Shown: one piece after another, positions 1 through 7,689 of the stretch | Position numbering within the stretch: the stretch's first letter is position 1 | How the letters are laid out: each line of letters opens with the position of its first letter | NCBI GenBank assembly: GCA_030648955.1 | Contig: JAUSHB010000006.1 | Coordinates: 75,866-118,418, forward strand | From: a bacterium | GTDB lineage: Bacteria > Patescibacteriota > Minisyncoccia > Phycocordibacterales > JAUSHB01 | Reading direction: 5' to 3' | Length of the DNA: 42,553 bases | Made by a program: the position numbers and the translations under genes | Notes under the pieces: generated by a model | Told to the model about the DNA's origin: nothing | The model's input: the letters and a program-made list of their open reading frames with translations, nothing else | Database searches by the model: none

Positions 1-1
1 T

Positions 2-274
2 ATCAGTGAAAAGTTTGGCGCGTATGGAGAAGAAGTGAGACGTGCGTTGGTATCGGCAGGTTTTCGCGTGGAACTCGACAGTAGAAATGAATCACTCGGT
101 AAAAAGATCCGCGATGGAAAGATGAAAAAGACTCCCTACCTTCTTGTTGTCGGAGAAAAAGAAGAATCCGCTAAAACAATCACCATTGAAAGCAGAGACG
201 GCGAAAGTGTTGGAACGCTCCAAATTCAAAAGTTTATTGATTTTCTTGGGGAAAAAATTAAAGGCTCTAAATAA
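2..274 (+). CDS. thrS: Threonyl-tRNA synthetase, C-terminal fragment (5' end outside window)
   Basis: This is the anticodon-binding (HGTP_anticodon) end of a class IIa aminoacyl-tRNA synthetase, which charges tRNA-Thr in the cytoplasm. The frame is open from base 2 and encodes about 90 residues. The run RVELDSRNESLGKKIRDGKM followed by TPYLLVVGEKE matches the ThrRS signature (V-D-x-RNE-x-x-GxKIR, then PYxLVxGxKE). The C-terminal FIDFLGEKIKG helix also fits ThrRS. A related HisRS or ProRS is less likely because of the RNEKIGxKIR-type motif. Only the 3' end is present, so the catalytic core cannot be judged. A small Cys-rich gene follows on the same strand, and a terminator lies beyond it at 571-608. 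Confidence 0.88.
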   Translation: MSEKFGAYGEEVRRALVSAGFRVELDSRNESLGKKIRDGKMKKTPYLLVVGEKEESAKTITIESRDGESVGTLQIQKFIDFLGEKIKGSK

Positions 275-385
275 GCCTTACTTAAGCCTCGCTAGGGGAT
301 AAAATTGGGGATAACCTGTTGGCAATGTGTTGATAGTGGACATATTATTAATGGAGGATTAAATCCGTACAAAAGGAGGTGGTTT

Positions 386-571
386 GTGTGTCTTCGGAAT
401 GATGAATGCGTTTGTGGTAAAAAAATCAATGAAGACAAATATGTTTCGAAGGGAAAAACTGATTACTGCTCTAATCAATGTGCCAACAAACACAGTAATG
501 ATGTGGACTCTCAAAAACCTTCTGTTTTACAACAATATACGGGTGAGTTGAATGCCCTCGCTTCTTCTTGA
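386..571 (+). CDS. Small Cys-rich, probably zinc-binding protein (61 aa)
   Basis: I do not recognise the family. The start is placed at GTG 386 because a strong Shine-Dalgarno (AAAGGAGGT, 373-380) lies 5 nt upstream. An upstream in-frame TTG at 305 would give 88 aa but has no such signal. The product has Cys at 2, 8, 10, 28 and 32, in a CVCGKK...YCSNQCANKH arrangement. CxC followed by CxxxC plus a nearby His resembles a treble-clef or zinc-ribbon knuckle. The remainder is polar and low in complexity. A rho-independent hairpin follows the stop directly. It may be read through from thrS or have its own promoter. A nucleic-acid-binding role is only a guess from the zinc-finger look. Confidence 0.5.
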   Translation: MCLRNDECVCGKKINEDKYVSKGKTDYCSNQCANKHSNDVDSQKPSVLQQYTGELNALASS

Positions 572-609
572 ATCGTCCCAATTATTACATTTGGGGCGAT
601 TTATTTTTT
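571..609 (+). terminator. Rho-independent terminator after the Cys-rich gene
   Basis: An 11-bp stem (AATCGTCCCAA paired with TTGGGGCGATT, one G-U pair) is followed by TTATTTTTTG. It overlaps the last base of the upstream stop codon and ends the thrS-side transcript. Confidence 0.75.
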
Positions 610-631
610 GTGGAACATAGATTTTAAAAAA

Positions 632-661
632 ATAAAAGGGCTTAAAAAAAAGCCCTTTTAA
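632..661. terminator. Bidirectional terminator between convergent genes
   Basis: AAAAGGGCTT and AAGCCCTTTT form a perfect 10-bp stem around an A-rich loop, with A/T runs on both sides. It sits between the plus-strand thrS-side transcript and the minus-strand gene ending at 664, so it can work in both directions. Confidence 0.75.
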
Positions 662-663
662 AT

Positions 664-897
664 TTATTCAAAAGATATATCAGCAATCCATTCATCGTTA
701 TGGCGAATGGAGATTTCTTGCGCCCAATCAATACCTTTTGCCTCCCCTCCCACCCTTGTGATAGCAAGGACACTATTATCATTAAGATTAAAAGAAACCC
801 TTACTACATCAAGTCCATCTTCGTCAATTATGGTTTTTGTAACCGAAACAATTGTCCTGCCAATCAGTGTGGGAACATCGCACGGAACTTCTTTCAT
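664..897 (-). CDS. Hypothetical protein, 77 aa
   Basis: The family is not recognised. The minus-strand frame is preferred over overlapping plus-strand frames because an AGGAGGA Shine-Dalgarno lies 4-5 nt upstream of ATG 897 and a terminator hairpin directly follows its stop. The product is acidic and predicted mostly beta (TIVSVTKTIIDEDGLDVVRV, SVLAITRVGG), with no membrane segment or signal peptide. It lies downstream of gyrB on the same strand but is separated from it by about 75 nt, so it may have its own promoter. No function can be given. Confidence 0.55.
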   Translation of the reverse strand: MKEVPCDVPTLIGRTIVSVTKTIIDEDGLDVVRVSFNLNDNSVLAITRVGGEAKGIDWAQEISIRHNDEWIADISFE

Positions 898-972
898 GTA
901 TCCTCCTGTAACGTGTTATTTATCTACTGTTGAGCATATCGTAATTCCCTAAACACATCAATGGGTATTGAT

Positions 973-3060
973 TTAAATATCCAAATTCGCGAGTTTTGCG
1001 TTTGATTGGATGAATGACTTGCGTGAACTTACATCCTCGCCCATGAGGGTATCGAATACGCGATCCGCTTCTTGCGCATCATCAATGGTTACTTGTTTAA
1101 GAATCCGTGTCGCGGGATTCATGGTTGTCTCCCAAAGTTCTTCGGGGTTCATTTCTCCGAGACCTTTATAGCGCTGAATCGTAATCTTTGTAGATTTTTT
1201 TGATTCTTTTTTCCCCGTGTTTTCAGGAGTTTCTCCTTCTTCGCCCTCCTCTTCTTCTGTTTCTGCATCATCCGACGGAGTTTCTGAAGTATCTTGCATG
1301 GTATCCGCGTCCTTCCCTAAAATTTTTGATTTTTCACTATCAGAGTATGCATAGGTAATTTCTTTTCCGCGTTTGATTTTATAGAGCGGTGGTTGCGCAA
1401 CAAAAATATTTCCCGCATCCACAAGTTGTCTGAAATATCGAAAGAAGAGCGTGAGAAGAAGCGTCCTGATGTGCGCGCCGTCTACGTCGGCATCAGTTGC
1501 AATGATAATTTTATGATAGCGAAGTTTCTCAATATCAAATGTATCACCAATCGCAGTACCGAGCGCAATCACGAGTGATTTGATTTCCTTCGATGCAAGC
1601 ATTTTGTCAAGTCGCGCACGTTCAACATTAAGAATTTTCCCACGAAGCGGCAACACCGCTTGTGTTCTCCTGTCTCTTCCCTGTTTTGAAGATCCACCTG
1701 CTGAATCTCCCTCAACAATAAAGAGTTCGGACTCGGAAGCATCATTCGTCTGACAGTCTGCCAACTTACCCGGCAGAGTCATTCCTTCAAGGGCACCTTT
1801 GCGTAAAACACTATCCTTGGCGGCTTTTGCAGCCTTACGCGCGCGAAATGCGAGAATAACCTTGCCTATTATTGCCCGTGCATCATCCGGCTTTTCTTCA
1901 AGAAAATTTCCAAATGCCTCGCCGAATATGCGTTCAACGGCTCCACGTGCCTCAACACTTCCCAATTTTGCCTTGGTCTGTCCTTCGAATTGAATTTCAG
2001 GGAGTTTTACTGAAATAGCAACCGTGAGTCCTTCGCGAACATCATCAGCAGTAAGCGCTTCTTTTTCATCCTTGAGAAGATTGCTCTTCTTTATATATTC
2101 ATTGAGACGTCTGGTGAGCGCGGTGCGAAAACCAGTCACATGCATCCCGCCTTCAGCGTTATAGGTGTTGTTTGCAAATGCAAGTTCACGAGATGAAATG
2201 TCATCCACATACTGAAGCGCAACCTCGACGTGAACATTTTCAAATTCCTTTTCAATATAAAAAATATTTTTATGGACAGGAGAAAGAAGGCGATTGTAAT
2301 GTTCCACGAGCGAGACGAGGCCTCCTTCAAAATAAAACGTAAAGCTTGAAACTTCAAGATGCTCTATGGAAAGATACACTGCCTTTTCATTCAAATCTCT
2401 TCCGTGCTCGCGTGCATCAATGACTCCCAGGCGAAGCCCCTTCACGAGATACGCTTGCTGACGCATGTGGTTTATAATCTGATTCCAATTCCATGTAATC
2501 TCGGAAAAAATTTCCGCATCTGGCTCAAACGTCACAATGGTTCCGGTAAACTTTGTGGTGCCAACTTTTTTGACTGCCGCCTTTCGTTTTCCTCGAACGT
2601 ACTCTTGCATGTACACTCCTCCATCGCGATGAACTTCGACTTTTGTATACACAGAAAGCGCATTTACAACAGACGCTCCCACCCCATGAAGCCCGCCGGA
2701 AACTTTGTAACTTTTACCTTCAAATTTTCCTCCCGCGTGCAGTGTGGTCATGATCGTCTCAAGCGCGGAGACTTTTGTTTTTTTGTGCATATCAACAGGA
2801 ATACCACGTCCATTATCGACAACACGCACGCGATTATTGGATAGAAGTGCTACTTCAATATGGTTTGCAAAACCACCCATTGCCTCATCGCGCGAGTTGT
2901 CAAAAATCTCCCAAATAAGATGGTGCAGTCCGTCAACACCTGTTGAGCCGATATACATTCCAGGACGCTTCCTAACGGGCTCAAGACCCTCAAGAACGAC
3001 GATGTCCTCTGCTCCATAACTATCTCTATTTTGTGATGATTTTGCGTCGTTTTTAGCCAT
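973..3060 (-). CDS. gyrB: DNA gyrase subunit B (type IIA topoisomerase ATPase subunit)
   Basis: GyrB hydrolyses ATP to drive strand passage with GyrA. At 695 aa it has the GHKL ATPase first (EIFDNSRDEA about 51-60; VVDNGRGIP 80-88; GGLHGVGA 122-129), the transducer with the switch lysine (QTKAKL about 361), and a TOPRIM domain (EGDSAGG 450-456; ATDADVDGAH 521-530). The C-terminal tail (YKGLGEMNPEELW) ends in NLDI. A Glu/Asp/Ser/Thr-rich insert of about 40 residues (584-624, containing EEEEGEEGE) interrupts the TOPRIM/tail region. The upstream sequence has an extended -10 promoter at 3120-3128. ParE is the alternative, but this is the only type IIA B subunit seen here and the layout fits GyrB. 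GyrA is outside the window. Confidence 0.95.
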   Translation of the reverse strand: MAKNDAKSSQNRDSYGAEDIVVLEGLEPVRKRPGMYIGSTGVDGLHHLIWEIFDNSRDEAMGGFANHIEVALLSNNRVRVVDNGRGIPVDMHKKTKVSALETIMTTLHAGGKFEGKSYKVSGGLHGVGASVVNALSVYTKVEVHRDGGVYMQEYVRGKRKAAVKKVGTTKFTGTIVTFEPDAEIFSEITWNWNQIINHMRQQAYLVKGLRLGVIDAREHGRDLNEKAVYLSIEHLEVSSFTFYFEGGLVSLVEHYNRLLSPVHKNIFYIEKEFENVHVEVALQYVDDISSRELAFANNTYNAEGGMHVTGFRTALTRRLNEYIKKSNLLKDEKEALTADDVREGLTVAISVKLPEIQFEGQTKAKLGSVEARGAVERIFGEAFGNFLEEKPDDARAIIGKVILAFRARKAAKAAKDSVLRKGALEGMTLPGKLADCQTNDASESELFIVEGDSAGGSSKQGRDRRTQAVLPLRGKILNVERARLDKMLASKEIKSLVIALGTAIGDTFDIEKLRYHKIIIATDADVDGAHIRTLLLTLFFRYFRQLVDAGNIFVAQPPLYKIKRGKEITYAYSDSEKSKILGKDADTMQDTSETPSDDAETEEEEGEEGETPENTGKKESKKSTKITIQRYKGLGEMNPEELWETTMNPATRILKQVTIDDAQEADRVFDTLMGEDVSSRKSFIQSNAKLANLDI

Positions 3061-3119
3061 TATTTCAGATATTTAAACAAAGAGTGCCGCCCAAGCAGGC
3101 GGTAACTTTTGATACTACC

Positions 3120-3128
3120 ACTATACCA
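3120..3128 (-). promoter_or_regulatory. Extended -10 promoter of gyrB
   Basis: On the minus strand TGGTATAGT (TGN plus a 5/6 match to TATAAT) lies about 60 nt upstream of the gyrB ATG. No clear -35 is seen. A GCCGCC/GGCGG palindrome (3086-3101) lies in the leader. Confidence 0.45.
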
Positions 3129-3275
3129 GGAAACCCTAGAAAACAAAAGGGTTTTTCTAAGCTTCCTGGGTATATCTTTTAGTGAAAATAAGACCAAAAA
3201 TCACTCTTAAAAATCAACAGGGGTGACTCCGAAGCCGTAACCGCAAAACGATGCGCGATTGCATCTTTGGTATAC

Positions 3276-3309
3276 AAAATAAAACCCCTTGGACAAAGTA
3301 TCCAAGGGG
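3276..3309 (-). terminator. Terminator of the 225-aa orphan gene
   Basis: CCCCTTGGA and TCCAAGGGG form a perfect 9-bp stem with a 7-nt loop. On the minus strand it is followed by TTTTATTTTG. It lies 14 nt after the stop codon at 3323, giving a monocistronic unit. Confidence 0.85.
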
Positions 3310-3322
3310 CAAAGAGTCAGAC

Positions 3323-4000
3323 TTACATCGACACAGTGGCAGAGGATTCAAGGACAGAATTGCGAGAGAACACCCGACAGCCATCGTGCCGCGTGATCGG
3401 GTACTCAACGGAGTACGCATGGGCGTTCCAGCCGCCATACCAGTACATGTGCACGGTGCGAAGGATGTTGTTTTTGTCTCGGACATAGAAGATGTTGGCC
3501 CAACCATTGTTGAGCAATACACCTTCTTCGCCGTTCGGCTGTTTCTCCATGAGGGAAAAAACTTCCGTCAGTGTCGTTTCAACTTTCGGTTCGCCACCAA
3601 GCTCAGCGATGATGGGACTGTCTATCGAGGACTGTTTCAACGCCTGATAGCGAAGGGTTTGTTCACCGATCGGATCTTCTATCTTTCCCCCACCGGAGAG
3701 AAACCATTCGGTGAAGTCGTTGCTAATGTGGTTGATTTTCACCCTTGTCTTGCAGTCAGTGCCCACCACAAACTTCTCGCGGGCAATGAACGTGCCGATG
3801 GTAGCAGAAACAACGATCGTTCCAACAGATTCGAGGATGTTTTTGATCGCCTGTGCGACTTTTGTCAACACCCATTCACCAGAATTGATTAACCGGACAG
3901 CTTTGTTAGCATCGGTCTCGCCGGTTTGACGCATGATATTTTTCACCAATGCATTCAATTTACCCGGCATAACTTCAGCAATTGCGGATTCTGTGCTCAT
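3323..4000 (-). CDS. Uncharacterised 225-aa protein, stand-alone transcription unit
   Basis: No function is recognised. The start at 4000 (MSTESAIAEV) is chosen over an in-frame ATG at 4072 because AAGGAGAT lies 5 nt upstream of it and nothing lies before 4072. The N-terminal half is helical and basic (KLNALVKNIMRQTGETDANKA resembles a helix-rich cap). The C-terminal 60 residues are aromatic-rich and beta-like (NILRTVHMYWYGGWNAHAYS then RHDGCRVFSRNS). There is no signal peptide or transmembrane helix. It has its own consensus-like promoter (4156-4184) and its own strong terminator, so it is likely well expressed. From memory similar C-termini occur as hypothetical proteins in Parcubacteria; this was not checked. 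Confidence 0.75.
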   Translation of the reverse strand: MSTESAIAEVMPGKLNALVKNIMRQTGETDANKAVRLINSGEWVLTKVAQAIKNILESVGTIVVSATIGTFIAREKFVVGTDCKTRVKINHISNDFTEWFLSGGGKIEDPIGEQTLRYQALKQSSIDSPIIAELGGEPKVETTLTEVFSLMEKQPNGEEGVLLNNGWANIFYVRDKNNILRTVHMYWYGGWNAHAYSVEYPITRHDGCRVFSRNSVLESSATVSM

Positions 4001-4155
4001 TGTATCTCCTTGGGCTAATTTGCCCGTCTCTATTCCCCTGATCCGAGGAGGAACCATGGTCTGTGTGGTCATAGCGAGGAATGGCCTACTCTCATGAAAG
4101 CAAGCTACTTTTCGCTATCACCACTCGCAAGTCTTATCAAAGAACTATGACCCCT

Positions 4156-4184
4156 ATCATACACCTATTATCTAGTTTTGTTAA
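4156..4184 (-). promoter_or_regulatory. Sigma-70-type promoter for the 225-aa gene
   Basis: On the minus strand TTAACA (4179-4184), a 17-nt spacer and TATGAT (4156-4161). Each hexamer matches 5/6 of consensus. It predicts a leader of about 150 nt before ATG 4000. Confidence 0.6.
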
Positions 4185-4227
4185 GTTTTTCGGGTGGTAA
4201 TATCCCAATAGCTTGGAATCACTGGGT

Positions 4228-4785
4228 CTATAAAAAGCCTTTAAAATCAACAAAAATAGCCATCCTTCGCCAGTACTTTTTAAAGGTTTCAATGGACACA
4301 AACTGGTCCTTCCCTTCACGTGGAGTATAGGCATCGGGATCATGATAATAGAAGCCTTTAAGAACTCCTTCATCCATCTCAAACCCCACTACAATCATCA
4401 TATGAAATTTTTTAGTCTCCACCCATTTTTTGATTGCCGATATGAGCACGGGTTTTTCTTTTTCAATGGACAAAACAAGCTCATTAATACCTTCCTTGAG
4501 AAGTTTTTTTGCTTCACGAGAATCGTGCGAGCGAAATTCTTTTCTTTCCATAGTAACCCCAAATAATGATGCAACAGAAACAAGTCCTGCGTGCGTCCAT
4601 CCCCATTCCCCATATGCACCGGCGGACATTCCCCCCTTAACAAATTCATCTGAAGAAGGTGTTTTTGCGCCGAGAAAATCAAGGACCATTTTAAGACACA
4701 GGATGCCACATGCGCGGTCTTTCCAGTGCGGATCTGAAACATCGATCTTTTGAGAGTAGTATGGAACGGCAAGAATGTTTGTCAT
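4228..4785 (-). CDS. Peptidase C39-like (papain-fold) protein
   Basis: A 185-aa protein of the C39_2/bacteriocin-processing-like cysteine-peptidase fold. It opens VPYYSQ and has the catalytic Cys in DRACGILCLKMVLDFLG (Cys about 26), then FHMMIVVGFE (His about 128) and HDPD (Asp about 149), and ends in FKKYWRRMAIFVDF. This order (Q-x-C, then H, then D/N) is the usual one. There is no signal peptide or transporter domain, so it is a stand-alone domain, possibly cytoplasmic or exported by an unknown route. It lies downstream of pheT and a small membrane protein, with 25 nt between it and the latter. Substrate is unknown. The neighbouring pheT carries a different papain-fold domain (NlpC/P60). 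Confidence 0.75.
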   Translation of the reverse strand: MTNILAVPYYSQKIDVSDPHWKDRACGILCLKMVLDFLGAKTPSSDEFVKGGMSAGAYGEWGWTHAGLVSVASLFGVTMERKEFRSHDSREAKKLLKEGINELVLSIEKEKPVLISAIKKWVETKKFHMMIVVGFEMDEGVLKGFYYHDPDAYTPREGKDQFVSIETFKKYWRRMAIFVDFKGFL

Positions 4786-4810
4786 TCAAATTTTTAATCT
4801 AAATATATTT

Positions 4811-5290
4811 TTAAAGTGCTTTTAGAAAAGTATCGGGGAGTTTGTTGTTCTTTAAATTATTCAAAACATTGTAAATATCTTTTATGGATGCAAATAAAAA
4901 ATGGTTCGGTTTTATGCGATACGGACATTCATCAATATAGATTCTAGTGCCACGATTCCATGGACCCCCAAGGTCGATGAAGTTCATCAAACCGCGAGAG
5001 AAAGCATAATTGGGTCGATCGCCACGATAATGATCATAAATCCTGATTTTTTTAGTAAGAATAGCCCCCTCAATAATATTGCATTCAAAAAAAGCAGGGT
5101 TTAAAAAAGGATATTTAAAACCATATTGTAGCGGAGAAATACCTTTTTTGTATGACAAACCAAACTCACGTGCAAGCGCTTGCAGACGACTTGAACGTAG
5201 CTTTCTTTTAAAGTAACCAAAAACAAGGAATGGTGTGCAAATTATTACACCTGTTGTGAACATAAAAATTATTATATATACATTTTCCAT
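4811..5290 (-). CDS. Membrane-anchored hypothetical protein, 159 aa
   Basis: The start is set at ATG 5290 (MENVYIIIFMF), 13 nt after the pheT stop. A longer frame from 5341 would overlap pheT. One transmembrane helix (about residues 4-25, IIIFMFTTGVIICTPFLVFGYF) is followed by a basic stretch (KRKLRSSR) and a cytoplasmic domain of about 125 residues (ALAREFGLSYKKG... RIYDHYRGDRPNY... FLFASIKDIYNVL). The positive-inside rule puts the C-terminal part in the cytoplasm. The LAREFGLSY segment recalls small uncharacterised CPR membrane proteins. It is probably co-transcribed with pheT and the C39-like gene. Function unknown. Confidence 0.65.
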   Translation of the reverse strand: MENVYIIIFMFTTGVIICTPFLVFGYFKRKLRSSRLQALAREFGLSYKKGISPLQYGFKYPFLNPAFFECNIIEGAILTKKIRIYDHYRGDRPNYAFSRGLMNFIDLGGPWNRGTRIYIDECPYRIKPNHFLFASIKDIYNVLNNLKNNKLPDTFLKAL

Positions 5291-5303
5291 ATTATTTGTC
5301 GAT

Positions 5304-7688
5304 TTATCGTACCCGCCAAGTACTTTTATTATTAAGCGCATCAGTAATATTTTGCATGATAGTATTTACTTCACCATCCGTAAGTGTTTTTTCTCCCGAT
5401 TGGAATACGAGTTGAAATGCGTATGAGATTTTTTCAATTGCTCCCGTTTCTTTGTTCTTTTTCTCAAATCGGTCAAAGAGTTTTGGTTCTCTTGCTAATA
5501 ACTCCCCTGCGTGTTCTTTTATTATCGAGGAAATATCGCCTAGTACGACCCCCGCGGGCACGAATATGGCAATATCCCGAAGTACGAACGGATAGGAAGA
5601 TATCTTTTTATAGACCGCTTCCTTTTTTGATACCTTAAGTGTGTGTTCGTACGATTTTGATTCAGGAAGCCCCGTAAGCAGTTCATCAAAATCAATCTGT
5701 GTTATTGCTTCATTCACTGAGTGTTCGCTGTGTTCTTTAAGCTTTTGTCCTAGTTCATGAGAAAGTTTCATGCATACCTTTTTTATTGCTTCAAATGCTT
5801 TGTCACCTTTGTATCCTAAAGTATTCCTAATCCCAAAAGCAAGGTGAAGGGACTCCCCCTTCTTTTCAAACACCTTTCCAATTTCAAATACTTTAACAAC
5901 ATCCACTTGGAGAAGTGGCGCGTTTTTTATGTTTATCTCAAGACTTTTCGTTAATCCATCCGAAAGGTTGCTCCGAAGAAAACCCTTATCTCCCGCAATC
6001 GGATTTTCAACAGCAACATCTCCTGTGTCTGTAAACGATGAAGTGTATATTTCAGAAAATCCTTCTTCAATCAGAATGTTTTTTATTTTATTCGTGTAAT
6101 AAAATTCCTTATTGATAGCAGGAATTTTTTCAAATTGAGGAAGTTGTTTAGGAAGAATTTTATCATAGCCGTATGCTTTTCCGATTTCCTCAACGAGGTC
6201 TTCTTTGATGCGCACATCAAGACGACAGTAAGGAACCGTGACCACAAGGCGAGGGGAAAGAGCTTCGTGTATACGGCGATACCCCATAATGTTTTTAAAC
6301 GGGGAACTTTCGGACATACTCTCCATCACCACTTTTCCTGTCGCGCGCGTGGCATGGATAACGTTTCCATTTCCCATATACAAGCCACAGTGGTCGACTC
6401 CTTCAGGAATCTTTATCCCTTTCATAAACTCAACTGTTTCGTAATATATTTTCCCTGCTCCGGTATTTGAAAACACTAGATCGCCCGGTTCTAATTCTTT
6501 CTCGCTCACTGCTTCTCCATAGGCATACTGATCCACTGCCATACGCGGGATTTGAACCCCCGCTTGTGCAAAAAGATACGCAATGAACGATGAGCAATCA
6601 AAGGCACGCGGAGCATCGTACACGATACTTGCTCCAAATTTGTACGGAACATCAATGAGTGTCGTTGCCCGTCCTAAAACTTCTTTAATGGGAGAAGAAA
6701 CGCCCCTGTGTGAGAACTCTGCACACGAGAGAATTGATGTGATTTCTCTTTCCGATATATTAGTTCCCAAAATGCGATTTACTTCTTCCGTTGAAACACC
6801 GACAACATATGGTGCGGGCTTGCGCGGATATATATCAACGACATCGCCAACCTTTGTGTCTTTTCCTCCTGCGACTTCCACAACAAGTGCTGTGATTTTC
6901 TCCATGGCTTCTTCCACACCTTCTGGTGATTGCTCGTTTTCAAATCGTTTTGATGAGTCTGTCTGGATTCCCAATCGACGAGAAGTTTTTCTGATATTTA
7001 CTGGAGAAAAATTCGCCGCTTCAAGAATGATGTTTGTCGTATCAGAATTAATTTCCGCCTTTTTACCTCCTTTGATGCCAGCAATTGCGAGTGCAGATTT
7101 CCCATCAGCAATAATGAGCGTTTCGCCATCAAGTGCGACTTCTTTCCCGTCCAGTGTAGTTATCTTTTCCCCTTTCTCCGCATTTCGCACAATGATACCA
7201 CTGTCCACCTTGAGAGCGTCGAAGGCGTGAAGTGGCTGACCAAGATCAAACATAACGAAATTTGTCGCATCAACAACATTGTTGATGGATTTTTGCCCGA
7301 TTGATTCAAGTCTTTCAATGAGCCACTGGGGCGAATGTCCGACTTTTACTCCCAGAATTTTTCTTCCAACATATCTGCGACACAAATTAGGTTCTTCAAT
7401 ACTGATAGATATGTCGTCTTCTAATTTTTCACTTTTAATTTGTAATTTTGATTTTTGATTTTTGATTTTTGAATTCAAATGAACTGAAAGTTCTTTTGCG
7501 ATGCCACGATGTGAGAGAGCATCGTGTGCTCTGTCGGGTAGAACTTTAACATCAAGAATCGCATCATTTCCCTTTTTCTCAATAGACTCGACTTCAAATG
7601 CGTGAAAAATCAAAAGCTCCGCAACTTTTTCAGGAGATGGAAGTTTTTCTTTAAAATATGATTGGAGCCAGCTATAAGAGATTAACAT
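5304..7688 (-). CDS. pheT: Phenylalanyl-tRNA synthetase beta subunit with inserted NlpC/P60 peptidase domain
   Basis: PheT forms the alpha2-beta2 PheRS that charges tRNA-Phe. The 794-aa frame has the B1 start (SWLQSYF), then passes directly from EVESIEKKGNDAIL to DVKVLPDRAHDAL, so the EMAP-like tRNA-binding domain B2 is missing. B3/B4 (RRYVGRKI...NVVDATNFVMFDLGQPLHAFDA...AIAGIKGG) is at about 105-290. The B5 domain begins at VNRILGTNISEREITSIL (303-320), is broken by about 150 residues, and resumes at LVVTVPYCRLDVRIKEDLVEEI (481-502). The inserted block (about 321-477; DNA 6258-6728) is an NlpC/P60 domain: FDCSSFIAYLF (Cys365), PGDLVF, VDHCGLYMGNG (His433), VIHAT (His445). The catalytic-like core and C-terminal FDX-ACB domain (YPFVLRDIAIFV; GEKTLTDGEV) follow. 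A low-complexity AAATCAAAA-type stretch encodes residues about 72-88. Confidence 0.93.
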   Translation of the reverse strand: MLISYSWLQSYFKEKLPSPEKVAELLIFHAFEVESIEKKGNDAILDVKVLPDRAHDALSHRGIAKELSVHLNSKIKNQKSKLQIKSEKLEDDISISIEEPNLCRRYVGRKILGVKVGHSPQWLIERLESIGQKSINNVVDATNFVMFDLGQPLHAFDALKVDSGIIVRNAEKGEKITTLDGKEVALDGETLIIADGKSALAIAGIKGGKKAEINSDTTNIILEAANFSPVNIRKTSRRLGIQTDSSKRFENEQSPEGVEEAMEKITALVVEVAGGKDTKVGDVVDIYPRKPAPYVVGVSTEEVNRILGTNISEREITSILSCAEFSHRGVSSPIKEVLGRATTLIDVPYKFGASIVYDAPRAFDCSSFIAYLFAQAGVQIPRMAVDQYAYGEAVSEKELEPGDLVFSNTGAGKIYYETVEFMKGIKIPEGVDHCGLYMGNGNVIHATRATGKVVMESMSESSPFKNIMGYRRIHEALSPRLVVTVPYCRLDVRIKEDLVEEIGKAYGYDKILPKQLPQFEKIPAINKEFYYTNKIKNILIEEGFSEIYTSSFTDTGDVAVENPIAGDKGFLRSNLSDGLTKSLEINIKNAPLLQVDVVKVFEIGKVFEKKGESLHLAFGIRNTLGYKGDKAFEAIKKVCMKLSHELGQKLKEHSEHSVNEAITQIDFDELLTGLPESKSYEHTLKVSKKEAVYKKISSYPFVLRDIAIFVPAGVVLGDISSIIKEHAGELLAREPKLFDRFEKKNKETGAIEKISYAFQLVFQSGEKTLTDGEVNTIMQNITDALNNKSTWRVR

Positions 7689-7689
7689 C

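Noticed and set aside
700-952. Two plus-strand frames of 77-81 codons
   Set aside because: They are antisense to the 77-aa minus gene, which has an AGGAGGA site and a terminator; the plus frames have neither.
3998-4072. Longer N-terminus for the 225-aa orphan
   Set aside because: The upstream ATG lacks a ribosome-binding site, whereas AAGGAGAT lies before ATG 4000.
5304-7688. pheT as two genes joined by an assembly error
   Set aside because: Both halves of B5 flank the NlpC/P60 block in one uninterrupted frame, which an error would rarely produce; only read data can settle it fully.
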